Shown piece after piece: positions 8,793 to 18,154 of a stretch of 64,000 nt of DNA; the stretch's first letter is position 1, and every line of letters starts with the position of its first letter. The notes below the pieces were generated by a model. That model worked only from the letters and a program-made list of their open reading frames with translations. It made no database searches and was not told the origin of the DNA. Made by a program: the position numbers and the translations under genes. The DNA comes from Verrucomicrobium sp. (GTDB lineage: Bacteria > Verrucomicrobiota > Verrucomicrobiia > Methylacidiphilales > UBA1321). Where the stretch lies: the NCBI GenBank assembly GCA_017849585.1, contig JAFIGT010000015.1, positions 1 to 64,000 on the forward strand. The letters run 5' to 3'.

Positions 8793-9103
8793 AAAGCTAA
8801 TTTCATCCCTTGCATCGGCTTGCGCCGACGCAATGAATCGAAATTGATTGGGAATCTTCGTGGCAGAGGCTGATTGGCGCAAGCTTAAAGTGAAAAATAA
8901 ACCGATGGGTAATTTTTAATAAAAAGGATCGGGGTTAAGGCAATATGCAACTTGTTGTCAAAAGGTAGATTAAGGTAGTATTTGTTTTGAGAAGAAGGTG
9001 TCTGCGACTCCTTCGGAAAAGTGGTACGTTTTTAGCTGGCGGTAAGGGAGTGCAACAACAAGATGAAGTCATAAACGACTGAGCAGAAGGGTGATTTGAC
9101 GCC
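8793..9103. other. intergenic region between tRNA-Leu and the ATP-grasp gene
   Basis: No gene is seen. It should hold the tRNA promoter near 8800 (minus strand) and the promoter of the ATP-grasp operon. A candidate for the latter is TTGTTG (8952-8957) with TAGTAT (8976-8981), spaced 18 bases, which would leave a leader of about 115 bases before the start at 9104. Confidence 0.35.
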
Positions 9104-10546
9104 ATGGCGCTTTTAGACAAATACCAACCGGAGGAATTTTTTGACGAGATGTTTACGGCGCCTCAGAAGGTGAGGCCCCACTATTTGGAGTTGTTCAAGC
9201 GCTTTCAGGCACTGGACACAGACGAATTTGAGCAACGGCGGCAGGCGGTGGATGCTTCCTTTTTGCGGCAGGGCATCACGTTCACGGTTTATAGCGATGA
9301 ACGGGGTACGGAGCGCATTTTCCCGTTTGATCTGATGCCGCGCATCATTCCGGCGTCGGAGTGGGATTTGATTGAGAAGGGGCTGACGCAGCGGATTATC
9401 GCGCTGAATAAATTTCTGCACGATATTTATCACGAGCAGCGGATCATCAAGGAGGGGATCGTTCCGAAGGAGTTCGTTTACGGAGCGAAACATTTCCGTC
9501 CCGAGTTCATGAATTTCAATGTGCCGCGGGATATTTATATCCACATTTGCGGATCAGATCTCGTGCGCGATGGAGACGGCACCTATTATGTCCTTGAGGA
9601 TAACGGTCGTTGTCCCTCGGGGGTGTCGTATCTGCTGGAAAATCGGCAGGCGATGAAGCGCGCTTTCCCGAATCTCTTTGATCGGGTGGGCGTGCGTCCA
9701 GTGGATCATTATCCGGAAGAGCTGCTGAACATGCTCAAGTACATTGCGCCGCCGAGCAAGGGCAATCCGAACGTGGTATTGTTGACGCCGGGTTATTATA
9801 ACAGCGCTTATTTCGAGCATTCGTTCCTGGCTCGTCAGATGGGTATTGAGATTGTGGAGGGGCGCGATCTGACGGTGCAGGATGAGCGGGTGTATATGCG
9901 TACGACGAAGGGTCTGCAGCAGGTGGATACGATTTATCGCCGCATTGACGATGACTTCCTTGATCCGCAAGTGTTCCGGAAGGATTCCGTGCTCGGCGTG
10001 CCGGGCTTGGTGAGCGCCTACCGCGCGGGTAACGTGAGCTTGGCGAATTCGATCGGTACGGGCATCGCGGACGACAAGGCGATGTATTATTTCGTGCCGC
10101 AGATGATCAAGTTCTATCTGAGCGAAGAACCGATCTTGAAGAATGTGCCCACCTATCTCGGTTCGAATGAGAGTGATCGCAAATACATCCTGGAGAATAT
10201 GTCGAAGCTGGTGGTGAAGGCGGCCAACGAGTCCGGTGGTTACGGAATGATCGTTGGCAGCAAGGCAACGCGCGCTGAACTGGCCGACTTCAAGGCAAAG
10301 GTACAGGCCGACCCGCGCAATTACATCGCGCAGCCGATTCTGGCGCTGTCGCGGCATCCGAGCTTCTGTGATGGCACGTTTGAGGGGCGGCACATTGACT
10401 TGCGTCCCTACATTCTGTATGGGGAGAAGATCACGATTGTCCCCGGTGGATTGACGCGCGTGGCGTTGCGCAAGGGATCTCTCGTGGTGAATTCCTCGCA
10501 GGGTGGCGGCAGTAAGGACACCTGGGTTTTGCGGGGGGAACACTAA
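9104..10546 (+). CDS. circularly permuted ATP-grasp protein (COG2308 type)
   Basis: The 480-residue protein belongs to the family of circularly permuted type 2 ATP-grasp proteins (formerly DUF404/DUF407). Family features are the stretch '[20 protein letters not shown]' (about 150-170), the segment '[20 protein letters not shown]' and the closing 'RPYILYG...[12 protein letters not shown]'. ATP-grasp enzymes ligate a carboxylate to an amine or thiol. For this family, comparative genomics predicts a peptide-like or amide-forming reaction, but the substrate is unknown. The alpha-E gene begins one base after its stop, and the pair is a widely conserved two-gene unit. The transglutaminase-like partner often found with it is absent here. 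Confidence 0.92.
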   Translation: MALLDKYQPEEFFDEMFTAPQKVRPHYLELFKRFQALDTDEFEQRRQAVDASFLRQGITFTVYSDERGTERIFPFDLMPRIIPASEWDLIEKGLTQRIIALNKFLHDIYHEQRIIKEGIVPKEFVYGAKHFRPEFMNFNVPRDIYIHICGSDLVRDGDGTYYVLEDNGRCPSGVSYLLENRQAMKRAFPNLFDRVGVRPVDHYPEELLNMLKYIAPPSKGNPNVVLLTPGYYNSAYFEHSFLARQMGIEIVEGRDLTVQDERVYMRTTKGLQQVDTIYRRIDDDFLDPQVFRKDSVLGVPGLVSAYRAGNVSLANSIGTGIADDKAMYYFVPQMIKFYLSEEPILKNVPTYLGSNESDRKYILENMSKLVVKAANESGGYGMIVGSKATRAELADFKAKVQADPRNYIAQPILALSRHPSFCDGTFEGRHIDLRPYILYGEKITIVPGGLTRVALRKGSLVVNSSQGGGSKDTWVLRGEH

Positions 10547-10547
10547 T

Positions 10548-11564
10548 ATGCTTTCACGTGTAGCCGACAGCCTGTACTGGATGAGCCGTTACATGGAGCG
10601 GGCGGAAAACATCGCCCGCATCCTGGATGTGAATTTGCAACATGTACTGGATCTACCGCAGCGTGAGCCGGACTTGATCCGCAAACTGTGGACGCCGGTG
10701 CTGCGCAGTACGGGAGACGAGCGCGATTTTTATGCCCGCTACAAGGAAGCGTCGAGCGAAACGGTTATTGATTTTCTCACGCTTAACCAGGAGAACCACA
10801 ATTCCATCGTGAAGTGTGTGACGGCCGGTCGCGAGAACGCCCGTCATGTGCGCGAGCAAATCTCCGACGAAATGTGGGAGGAGTTGAACCGCTTTTATCT
10901 GAGCCTGCAGGGTTTGACGGTGAAGAAGATTCTCAAGCAAGGTGCCGATGAATTCTTCAAGCATATCCGTTCCGGTTCGCATTTGTTTCAGGGTATCACC
11001 GATGCGACCATGACGCATGGCGAGGGATGGGATTTCATTCAGGTGGGGAAATATATCGAGCGCATCGACAAGACGACACGCATTCTCGATTCCAATGAAG
11101 AGGTGCTCCAGCCGAAGAAGGATGATCATGACCGGGCCGCGGAGACACTACGGCTCGCCGCGATTCTTCGTTCCTGCAGCGCGCATTCCGCCTATCGACG
11201 GGTCTACGTGGCGCAGATCGAGGCGGGCAAAGTGCTGGAGTTTCTCCTGCTCAACCAGAATTTTCCGCGCTCGATCCGTTTCTGCACTCACGAGCTGGAC
11301 GGCAGCTTGCGGCGCATTTCCGGTGCGCCGGAAGGCTCTTATTCCAACGATGCGGAGAAGCTTACGGGTCGGTTGCATTCGGAGCTCAGTTACAACGGCA
11401 TTGATGATATTCTCAGTCGCGGCGTGAGTCAGACGATGGACGATATTCAGCGCCAGTTGAACAAGGTGGGGGATGCACTATATCGCGCCTACATGTACTT
11501 TGAAGTGCCGGATCTGACGAAGCAAACACAGGAGCCGGCGTCGAAACAGACCCAGAAGCAATAG
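10548..11564 (+). CDS. alpha-E domain protein (COG2307, DUF403)
   Basis: This is a 338-residue all-helical protein of the alpha-E superfamily, the standing partner of circularly permuted ATP-grasp proteins. The N-terminus, MLSRVADSLYWMSRYMERAE, is the family signature. The start at 10548 is preferred over an in-frame upstream ATG inside the previous gene, because it places the signature at residue 1 and follows a purine-rich GGGGGGAA at a proper distance. Its biochemical role is unknown; it probably acts in complex with the ATP-grasp enzyme. The C-terminal tail is Gln/Lys-rich and low in complexity. Confidence 0.92.
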   Translation: MLSRVADSLYWMSRYMERAENIARILDVNLQHVLDLPQREPDLIRKLWTPVLRSTGDERDFYARYKEASSETVIDFLTLNQENHNSIVKCVTAGRENARHVREQISDEMWEELNRFYLSLQGLTVKKILKQGADEFFKHIRSGSHLFQGITDATMTHGEGWDFIQVGKYIERIDKTTRILDSNEEVLQPKKDDHDRAAETLRLAAILRSCSAHSAYRRVYVAQIEAGKVLEFLLLNQNFPRSIRFCTHELDGSLRRISGAPEGSYSNDAEKLTGRLHSELSYNGIDDILSRGVSQTMDDIQRQLNKVGDALYRAYMYFEVPDLTKQTQEPASKQTQKQ

Positions 11565-11630
11565 GTCACGTCAAACTGTCATGGCTCTTATGCCTTTGAC
11601 TTTTGGCGGCGTCCTTTTACTTCTAGTGGC

Positions 11631-12716
11631 ATGATCGCTCCCTCTGCGGCCCTGCGCCGCGTGCCTGTCACCATCGTCTGCGGCCTGCATGGCTCGGGCA
11701 AGACCACGGTGTTGCAGCAGTTGCTGGCCGAATATCGCGGCGGCGCTCTCGCTTTTATCGTGGTGCAGCCCACATCCTTCAATTTTGATGCCAACCTGAT
11801 TCGCGGTTTGAGCGCGGCGCTGGATCGCAAGGATGACGCGATCTATGAAGTGCGCGAAGATGAGGAGGACGGTTATTGGCCGGACGAAGTGATGCGCTTG
11901 GTGGATGCATGCGCGGCCGCGAATCGTTACGACCATCTCTTCATCGAGCTGAGTGGCAGTTGCTCTGTCACGGCGGCGGTCGATGCCCTGGATTCCGTGC
12001 ATAACGTCGTCTGCGTGATCGATGCGCTGGAGTTGTTGCAGGAGGTTCTCGGAAAATCTCCCGATGGCACGATCTCGGCCTCGGCGGATGAGGCGTCAAT
12101 GATTGCGTTGCAAAAGATTGATCTGCTGAATCCGACAGAGTTAAAGAAATGCCGCGAGTATCTGCAGACGTTGCGACCGGATGCGCTGTTAGTCGACTCG
12201 CATTTTGGCGAGATTCCGCCGGAGCATCTCATGCAGGAATTGATTTTGCCGGAACCACCGCAGGCGCGAGAACTGGTGACGTCGACCGTGGCACAGGTCT
12301 TTTCCGCGCGACGTCCTTTCCATCCGCAGCGTTTTCACGATTTGTGTTTCGGTGACTGGCCCGATATCTGGCGGGTGAAGGGATTTTTCTGGCTGGCGAC
12401 GCGGATGGACATCGTGGGCGGGTTTTCGCTGACGAATACGAGTTGCTCCTCTGGACCGGGCGGTCATTGGTGGGCCGCCGTACCGCGCGATCAGTGGCCC
12501 AAAGGCAAAGAGCTTCTGGCTCGCATTGAGTCAAGTTGGCGCGAGCCATACGGAGACCGGCGGCAGGAGCTGGTATTGCTGGGAGAGCCAGCGGCGTTGG
12601 ATCGCATTTCGCGCGAGTTGAATGAATGCCTGCTGACAGACAGCGAGATTGAACTCGGGCCCTCCGCCTGGGCGCAATTGCCGGACCCATTCCCAAGCTG
12701 GACCGAGCCAGCATGA
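11631..12716 (+). CDS. CobW/COG0523-family GTPase, atypical
   Basis: This 361-residue P-loop protein resembles COG0523 metallochaperone GTPases. It has Walker A GLHGSGKTT at about residues 17-25, a central G domain, and a C-terminal CobW_C domain beginning 'RRPFHPQRFHDL' near 223 and ending with 'RQELVLLGE'. Two hallmarks are missing. The CxCC metal motif expected after the P-loop strand is absent (the corresponding stretch reads EDGYWPDEVMRL), and the base-recognition NKxD appears as QKID. It may therefore not carry metal in the usual way. It lies 67 bp after the alpha-E gene on the same strand and could share its transcript. A copper ATPase gene converges on it. Confidence 0.82.
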   Translation: MIAPSAALRRVPVTIVCGLHGSGKTTVLQQLLAEYRGGALAFIVVQPTSFNFDANLIRGLSAALDRKDDAIYEVREDEEDGYWPDEVMRLVDACAAANRYDHLFIELSGSCSVTAAVDALDSVHNVVCVIDALELLQEVLGKSPDGTISASADEASMIALQKIDLLNPTELKKCREYLQTLRPDALLVDSHFGEIPPEHLMQELILPEPPQARELVTSTVAQVFSARRPFHPQRFHDLCFGDWPDIWRVKGFFWLATRMDIVGGFSLTNTSCSSGPGGHWWAAVPRDQWPKGKELLARIESSWREPYGDRRQELVLLGEPAALDRISRELNECLLTDSEIELGPSAWAQLPDPFPSWTEPA

Positions 12717-12717
12717 G

Positions 12718-12741
12718 CAGGGCTGAGCCCTGTACCCAGTA
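12718..12741. repeat. REP-like palindrome (copy 1)
   Basis: CAGGGCTGAGCCCTG (12718-12732) is a near-perfect palindrome, followed by TACCCAGTAA. The same palindrome plus linker recurs at 58304-58330 and, inverted, at 49771-49797. It sits between the convergent ends of the COG0523 GTPase and the copper ATPase genes. Confidence 0.6.
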
Positions 12742-12775
12742 ACGTTTCGCTACGAGTGAGATCGTGGGCGGAGGA

Positions 12776-15133
12776 TTATCTGGGTGCGGAATCGCGTTGC
12801 CGCAGTCGCAGCGCATTGCTGATCACCGAGACAGAGCTCAGGCTCATGGCTGCCCCGGCGATCATGGGGTTAAGCAAAATGCCGAACCACGGATAGAGCA
12901 CGCCTGCGGCGATGGGAACGCCCAAGAAGTTGTAGACGAAGGCGAAGAACAGATTCTGGCGGATATTGGTCATGACTGAGCGGCTCAATTGAATGGCGGT
13001 GAGGATGGAGCGCAGATCGCCCTTCACGAGCGTGATGCCTGCGCTTTCCTTGGCCACATCGGCGCCCGTGCCCATGGCGATACCGACATCGGCGGCGGCA
13101 AGGGCCGGTGCATCATTGACGCCGTCTCCGGCCATCGCGACGCGGCGGCCTTCGGCACGGAGTCTTTTCACCGTGTCATGCTTGTCGGCGGGTGTGACAT
13201 TGCCGACCACTTGATCGATGCCGAGTTGACGACCAATGGCCTCGGCCGTGCTGGTGTTGTCACCTGAGAGCATGATGATGCGCAGGCCGAGTTTGTGCAA
13301 CGCCTCGAGTGCCGCCGGGGTGGTTTCCTTGATCGGATCGGCAAGGACGAGGCAACCGGCGAGTTTGCCGTCGACTGCGACATGGACGATAATCTGGCCA
13401 TTGGCCCGCATCGTTTGCAGGGCGGGGATATCGGCGTAATCGGTACCGGAGACGTGATGTTGTTTGAGAAAGTCCAATTTCCCGACGCGCACATGAACCG
13501 AGCCGATCTTGCCTTCCACGCCACCGCCGGGGTGCGATTGGAAATTCGTGGCTAGTCGCAAACCGCTGAAGCGGGTGCGCGCGGCGGTAACGATCGCATG
13601 GGCGAGAGGATGTTCACTGGCGGTTTCCACCGCGGCGGCATGTTGCAGGATTTCGGACTCACTGAAGCCGTCGAGCGCGATGACCTCCGTCAGCTTCGGT
13701 TTGCCTTCGGTCAATGTGCCCGTCTTGTCGAGTACGAGCGTGTCGATCTTGCCGAGATTTTCCAACGCTTCTGCGTTGCGGATCAGGATGCCCTCCCGCG
13801 CACCGCGGCCCACACCCACAATGATGGACATCGGCGTGGCGAGGCCGAGCGCGCATGGGCAGGCGATGATGAGCACCGCGACGGCGGAGACTAACGCGTA
13901 GGCGAGCCGCGGTTCGGGACCGACGAGCATCCAGACGGTGAAGGTGATGATGGAGCAGAGGATCACCGCCGGGACGAAGAGACCGGCCACATGATCCGCG
14001 AGACTTTGAATCGGCGCACGACTGCGTTGGGCTTGGGCCACGAGTTCGACGATGCGGGCGAGCAGTGTTTCGCTGCCTACGCGATCGGCGCGCATCAGGA
14101 AACTGCCAGACTGGTTTAATGTACCGGCGGTGACGGTATCGCCGGTTTTTTTCTCGAGCGGGAGCGATTCTCCCGTGATCATCGATTCATCCACCGTACT
14201 CAAACCGTCGAGAATGGCTCCATCGACGGGAACCTTTTCGCCGGGGCGCACACGGAGCTGGTCGCCCTTGGCGACGTCCTCGAGCGGGATGTCGATTTCC
14301 TGACCGTCACGCATCACGCGGGCGGTTTTCGGCGTGAGGTCAAGCAGGGCGCGCAAGGCTTGGCCGGTTTTCAGGCGGGCGCGAATTTCCAACATCTGGC
14401 CGAGTAGGACGAGCACGGTGATCATCGCGGCGGCTTCGAAATAAATCGGGACGTAACCGTTGTGCGCGAGCGTGTGGGGGAAGAGGCTCGGTACGGCAAG
14501 AGCCACGACGCTGTAGGCGAACGCGATGCCCGTGCCGAGACCGATCAGCGTGAACATATTGAGCGCGCCGGTCTGGAGCGATTTCCACGCTTTGACAAAA
14601 AAGGGCCAGCCGCCCCACAGCACAATCGGGAAGGTGAGCACGCCTTGTGTCCAGCGCGAGATCAACCGCGCGGTGCCTTGCAATTCGTACCAACCGAACA
14701 TCGGACCCATGGCGAGGACGAAGACCGGTAGTGTGAGCGCGGCGCAGATCCAAAACCGCTTCGACATGGCGCGCAACTCGGCGTCCTCATGGGTGCTGCT
14801 GGCAGTCGGGGACATCGGTTCCAGGGCCATGCCGCAGATGGGGCAATCGCCGGGATGATCCTGCACAATCTCGGGGTCCATCGGGCAGGTGTAGAGCACG
14901 GTGCCGGGCGCGGCATGGATCGCGGCGGGAGTTTTGCCGTGGTGCGAGTGACCGTGATCGCCCCCGCAACAGCAGCACGATTTCTTTTCCGGTGCCGCTT
15001 TGGGCGCGGTGCCTTGACTTTGGAATTTATCCAGGCAGCCCTTGCAGCAAAAATAGACGGTCTCTCCGTCGCGCTCAGTGTGCCAGGGCGAGGAAGTCGG
15101 AACGGTCATCCCGCAAATGGGGTCGATGGGCAT
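12776..15133 (-). CDS. copA: copper-translocating P1B-type ATPase
   Basis: This is a membrane pump that exports Cu(I), or possibly Ag(I), from the cytoplasm. The 785 residues begin with a YHS-type domain (PICGMTV, then FCCKGC). A Cys/His-rich stretch ([15 protein letters not shown]) and a heavy-metal-binding domain ([10 protein letters not shown]...CPICGMAL) follow. The P-type core has TGES in the actuator, the intramembrane CPC metal site at about 425, DKTGTLT at about 466, and [10 protein letters not shown] near the C-terminus. The N-terminal sensors replace the usual HMA ferredoxin-like domains. It is a single-gene unit; no copper regulator is seen next to it. The exact metal is inferred. 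Confidence 0.94.
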   Translation of the reverse strand: MPIDPICGMTVPTSSPWHTERDGETVYFCCKGCLDKFQSQGTAPKAAPEKKSCCCCGGDHGHSHHGKTPAAIHAAPGTVLYTCPMDPEIVQDHPGDCPICGMALEPMSPTASSTHEDAELRAMSKRFWICAALTLPVFVLAMGPMFGWYELQGTARLISRWTQGVLTFPIVLWGGWPFFVKAWKSLQTGALNMFTLIGLGTGIAFAYSVVALAVPSLFPHTLAHNGYVPIYFEAAAMITVLVLLGQMLEIRARLKTGQALRALLDLTPKTARVMRDGQEIDIPLEDVAKGDQLRVRPGEKVPVDGAILDGLSTVDESMITGESLPLEKKTGDTVTAGTLNQSGSFLMRADRVGSETLLARIVELVAQAQRSRAPIQSLADHVAGLFVPAVILCSIITFTVWMLVGPEPRLAYALVSAVAVLIIACPCALGLATPMSIIVGVGRGAREGILIRNAEALENLGKIDTLVLDKTGTLTEGKPKLTEVIALDGFSESEILQHAAAVETASEHPLAHAIVTAARTRFSGLRLATNFQSHPGGGVEGKIGSVHVRVGKLDFLKQHHVSGTDYADIPALQTMRANGQIIVHVAVDGKLAGCLVLADPIKETTPAALEALHKLGLRIIMLSGDNTSTAEAIGRQLGIDQVVGNVTPADKHDTVKRLRAEGRRVAMAGDGVNDAPALAAADVGIAMGTGADVAKESAGITLVKGDLRSILTAIQLSRSVMTNIRQNLFFAFVYNFLGVPIAAGVLYPWFGILLNPMIAGAAMSLSSVSVISNALRLRQRDSAPR

Positions 15134-15262
15134 AATCTAAATTAGGGGTTAAATCGAAAAGCTCAAATTACAAATCACGGTCGGAAGTGAAACACCGGTA
15201 CTCGCGGAAACCCTTGAAAAAACAAGGTTGCATCGCGGCAAAAGCTCGTCACGCTACGGCGC

Positions 15263-16063
15263 GTGATCAATTTTCTTCAGGTTGTTCTGTTAGGTATCAT
15301 TGAAGGCATCACCGAGTTTCTGCCGATTTCCTCCACGGGCCATTTGCTAATTGCGGAGCAGTGGCTGGGGCATCGTTCGGAGGCGTTCAATGTGGTGATT
15401 CAACTCGGCGCGATCACGGCGGTACTGCTCATTTATTGGAACCGCGTGGTGGAGCTGGCCCGGCATTCGCTGAAGCCGGAGAATCGCGATTATTTGCTCA
15501 AGCTCGGCGCTGCCTTTGGCATCACCGTGGTGGGTGGATTGCTGGCGTCGAAGCTCGGTTTAAAGTTGCCGAAGGAAGTGCAACCAGTGGCGTGGGCGGT
15601 TTACATCGGCGCGATGGTGCTGTTCGCGGCGGAGTATTATTTGCGGCATCACAAGCCGGTGGACGAGGTGACGTGGAAGATCGCGGTGGCGATGGGGCTG
15701 GCGCAATTGCTCGCGGCGGTATTTCCTGGGACGTCCCGCTCGGCCGCGACGATTATCATTGGCATGTTGCTGGGGCAATCGCGTTCCGCTGCCACGGAGT
15801 TCGCCTTCATCCTCGGCATTCCGACGATGTTCGCGGCGAGTGCTTACGAGTTATTCAAGGCCCGCCACGAGCTGGCGCATACGGGCAGTGGGGAACTCTT
15901 GGATATCGCCATTGGATTCGTGGTTTCCGGCGTGGTTGCGTTCTTCGCGGTGAAGTGGTTGATCAGTTACATCCGCACGAATACGTTCCTGATCTTCGCG
16001 TGGTATCGCCTCGTGCTCGGGCTCGGTTTGCTCGGCGTGGTTTACTGCGGCTGGCTGCGCTAG
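15263..16063 (+). CDS. uppP: undecaprenyl-diphosphatase (UppP/BacA)
   Basis: This integral membrane enzyme dephosphorylates undecaprenyl diphosphate to recycle the lipid carrier for peptidoglycan and other surface glycans. The 266-residue, multi-helix protein carries both family motifs: GITEFLPISSTGHL at about 14-27 and PGTSRSAATI at about 155-164. The start is a GTG at 15263, which places the first conserved helix (FLQVVLLGIIEG) correctly; no ATG is available. The gene converges on the flavoprotein gene, and the two coding regions overlap by 4 bases at their stops. Confidence 0.96.
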   Translation: MINFLQVVLLGIIEGITEFLPISSTGHLLIAEQWLGHRSEAFNVVIQLGAITAVLLIYWNRVVELARHSLKPENRDYLLKLGAAFGITVVGGLLASKLGLKLPKEVQPVAWAVYIGAMVLFAAEYYLRHHKPVDEVTWKIAVAMGLAQLLAAVFPGTSRSAATIIIGMLLGQSRSAATEFAFILGIPTMFAASAYELFKARHELAHTGSGELLDIAIGFVVSGVVAFFAVKWLISYIRTNTFLIFAWYRLVLGLGLLGVVYCGWLR

Positions 16064-17481
16064 CGGGAGTCGGAGGCGAGCTGGTCGACGATGTCCTCGG
16101 CGGGATAGGTGAGGATTTCCGCGAGGGTGGGGTGATAGTGCGGAATGGCGGCGAGGTCGGCGGCGGTGCCGTGGTAATGCATGAGCACGATGATCTCGTG
16201 AATGAGATCGGCGGCGTGCGGGCCAATGATGCTGGCACCGATGATTTCACCGCGCTTGGTTTCCGCGAGCAATTTCACGAAGCCGTGCTTCGTGCCCATG
16301 ATGATCGACTTGCCGTGATCATTGAAGGGATAGGAGGCGCTGACGAAGTTGATGCCCTTGGCGGCGGTCTCGCGGCAGGTCAGGCCGACGGTGGCAATTT
16401 CCGGTGTGGTGAAGGTGACGCCGGCCTTGAGGCGGTAATCGATTTGTTTGTCGGGTCGCTCCGTGTTCGTGGCGAGCATGGCGGCGTTGTACCCGGCGAT
16501 TTCCCCCTGCTGGATGGCGATGTGAACGACTTCGTGGAGACCGGTGACGTCGCCCGCTGCAAAGACGTGATGGGCTGCGGTGCGCATCGATTCGTTCACA
16601 TGCACGCGGCCATCGGCGAAGGCGGGATCGATCGTCGCGAGATCGAGTCCGTCGACCGCCGGGACGCGGCCGAGCGCATAGAGAATTTCCTCGGCGTGAA
16701 CCTGTTTGGTTTCACCGCCCTGTTCGAAGAAGACCGTTTTAGTGTCAGCCGTATGCTCGGCGCGAAGAAGTTTCGTGCCGGTGTGGAGCGTGATGCCGTC
16801 ATCCCGGAACGCGGCTTCGAGCGTAGCGCTGACCTCCTCGTCGTTGTCCTTCACGAGGTGCGGGCTGCGCTGGATGAAAGTGACCTGCGTGCCGATGTGG
16901 GCGTAGAACTGGCCGAGCTCCACCGCGACCACGCCGCCGCCGAGGACGATGAGACTCTTCGGTTGCTTCGTGAGATTGAGCGCGGTATCGCTGGTGAGAT
17001 AACCGGCTTCCGCGAGGCCGGGGATTTTCACGTCGGCGATGCGCGAGCCGGTGGCGAGAATGAATGCCGTTGCGGTGACAGCGGTTTCCTCGTTGCCGTT
17101 TTTCACGATTACGGTGTGCGGATCGGTGAAGCGGGCGAGTCCGCGGATGAAGGTGAAGGGACCGGTCGCGAGCTGGTTTTGCCGGTAGGAGGCGAACTCG
17201 TGGATGAGCTTCTTTTTGCGGGCGACGATCTGGTCGAGATGCGGCTGGACGGGGCGGACTTCGAGGCCGAACTCGTCCGCTTCGAGGATCTGGTGCCAGC
17301 GATGGCTGGATTCGAGGAGCGACTTGGACGGCATGCAGCCGCGTAGGATGCAGAGTCCGCCGATTTCCTCGCCGCCTTCAATGACGGCGGTTTTGGCTCC
17401 GTGGGAAGCCGCGGTGCGGGCGGCGGCGTAACCGGCGCTACCACCTCCGATGATGACGACATCGAAGGCTTCGGTTTTCAT
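16060..17481 (-). CDS. class I pyridine nucleotide-disulfide oxidoreductase (dihydrolipoamide dehydrogenase-like)
   Basis: This flavoprotein disulfide reductase has 473 residues. It has an N-terminal FAD site (IIGGGSAGYAAA), the redox-active pair in GGLCILRGCMPSK (C-x4-C, about 43-48), and an NAD(P)-binding GGGVVAVELGQF near 183. The second FAD motif is VFAAGDVTG, and the C-terminal HYHPTLAE carries the His-Glu active-site dyad of the dimer interface. No lipoyl-dependent complex is encoded nearby, so the partner substrate is open. A mercuric-reductase-like or generic disulfide reductase is possible, but the C-terminal vicinal cysteines of MerA are absent. It lies 15 bp downstream of a GNAT gene. 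Confidence 0.88.
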   Translation of the reverse strand: MKTEAFDVVIIGGGSAGYAAARTAASHGAKTAVIEGGEEIGGLCILRGCMPSKSLLESSHRWHQILEADEFGLEVRPVQPHLDQIVARKKKLIHEFASYRQNQLATGPFTFIRGLARFTDPHTVIVKNGNEETAVTATAFILATGSRIADVKIPGLAEAGYLTSDTALNLTKQPKSLIVLGGGVVAVELGQFYAHIGTQVTFIQRSPHLVKDNDEEVSATLEAAFRDDGITLHTGTKLLRAEHTADTKTVFFEQGGETKQVHAEEILYALGRVPAVDGLDLATIDPAFADGRVHVNESMRTAAHHVFAAGDVTGLHEVVHIAIQQGEIAGYNAAMLATNTERPDKQIDYRLKAGVTFTTPEIATVGLTCRETAAKGINFVSASYPFNDHGKSIIMGTKHGFVKLLAETKRGEIIGASIIGPHAADLIHEIIVLMHYHGTAADLAAIPHYHPTLAEILTYPAEDIVDQLASDSR

Positions 17482-17496
17482 GACCGTAAGCAGGTG

Positions 17497-18048
17497 CTAT
17501 TTCGACAAGAAAGCGGAGGGGGAAAGTTCCATTTCCTTGATCGCTTCCGCGGGGGGAGTGGTAGCTTTGCCGCCAAATTTGGGGTAGAGGAAACGCTCGG
17601 CGGTGACGCCCTTTTTCGTGATCACGTGGGCGGTCTTGAGTCCCTTGTCGTGCAGTTGGCGGAGGCTTTCGTGCAGGAGGAACGTGCCGAGGCCGCGGCA
17701 GCGGTATTCGTTGAGGACGCAGACGCCGGTGACGAAGTTGATGGTGACTTCGGGGTTTTCGCGAATGCCGGAGGCCGCAATGATGCGGGCCCCGTGGCGG
17801 ATCACGATGAAATTGGTTTTGCCCGTGGGGAGATCGTCCTGAATGGCGCGGCGGATCTGGGCCATGCGCAGGGCCATGTGATTGCTCCAGGCTTGCTCCA
17901 TGGAGAAGGAGCGGGCGATGGCGGCATCCAGCAATTCAGCATCGGCGGGAACGGCGGAATTGACGACGTAACGGCTTTCCAAGGTCGGTGCGTTGGTGGG
18001 GAGGGAGGTGAGGTCCCAAGTGTACTGCACCCAAGTCGGCTTGAACAT
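17497..18048 (-). CDS. GNAT-family N-acetyltransferase
   Basis: This 183-residue protein has the acetyl-CoA-binding core of GNAT enzymes. Motif A reads VTGVCVLNEYRCRGLGTFLL (about 107-126), containing the pyrophosphate loop R-C-R-G-L-G, and motif B follows at 'KTAHVITKKGVTAERFLYPKFG'. The substrate cannot be told from sequence. It is the upstream gene of a probable two-gene operon with the flavoprotein at 16060-17481; the intergenic gap is 15 bases. Confidence 0.88.
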   Translation of the reverse strand: MFKPTWVQYTWDLTSLPTNAPTLESRYVVNSAVPADAELLDAAIARSFSMEQAWSNHMALRMAQIRRAIQDDLPTGKTNFIVIRHGARIIAASGIRENPEVTINFVTGVCVLNEYRCRGLGTFLLHESLRQLHDKGLKTAHVITKKGVTAERFLYPKFGGKATTPPAEAIKEMELSPSAFLSK

Positions 18049-18154
18049 ACTTGTACTAGTTTGCTTCGGGTTCGCGCGGAATCAAGGGAATTATGTAATC
18101 CTGTGCAAATGAGAAAGATGCTTCACTCGCATTAAGTAGCGAATCTGGCTTTCC

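Noticed and set aside
15361-17346. 661-codon plus-strand reading frame antisense to the flavoprotein gene
   Set aside because: It covers uppP in another frame and then runs antisense through a gene with complete flavoprotein motifs; its Gly/Arg/Val-rich composition is that of a GC-rich shadow frame.
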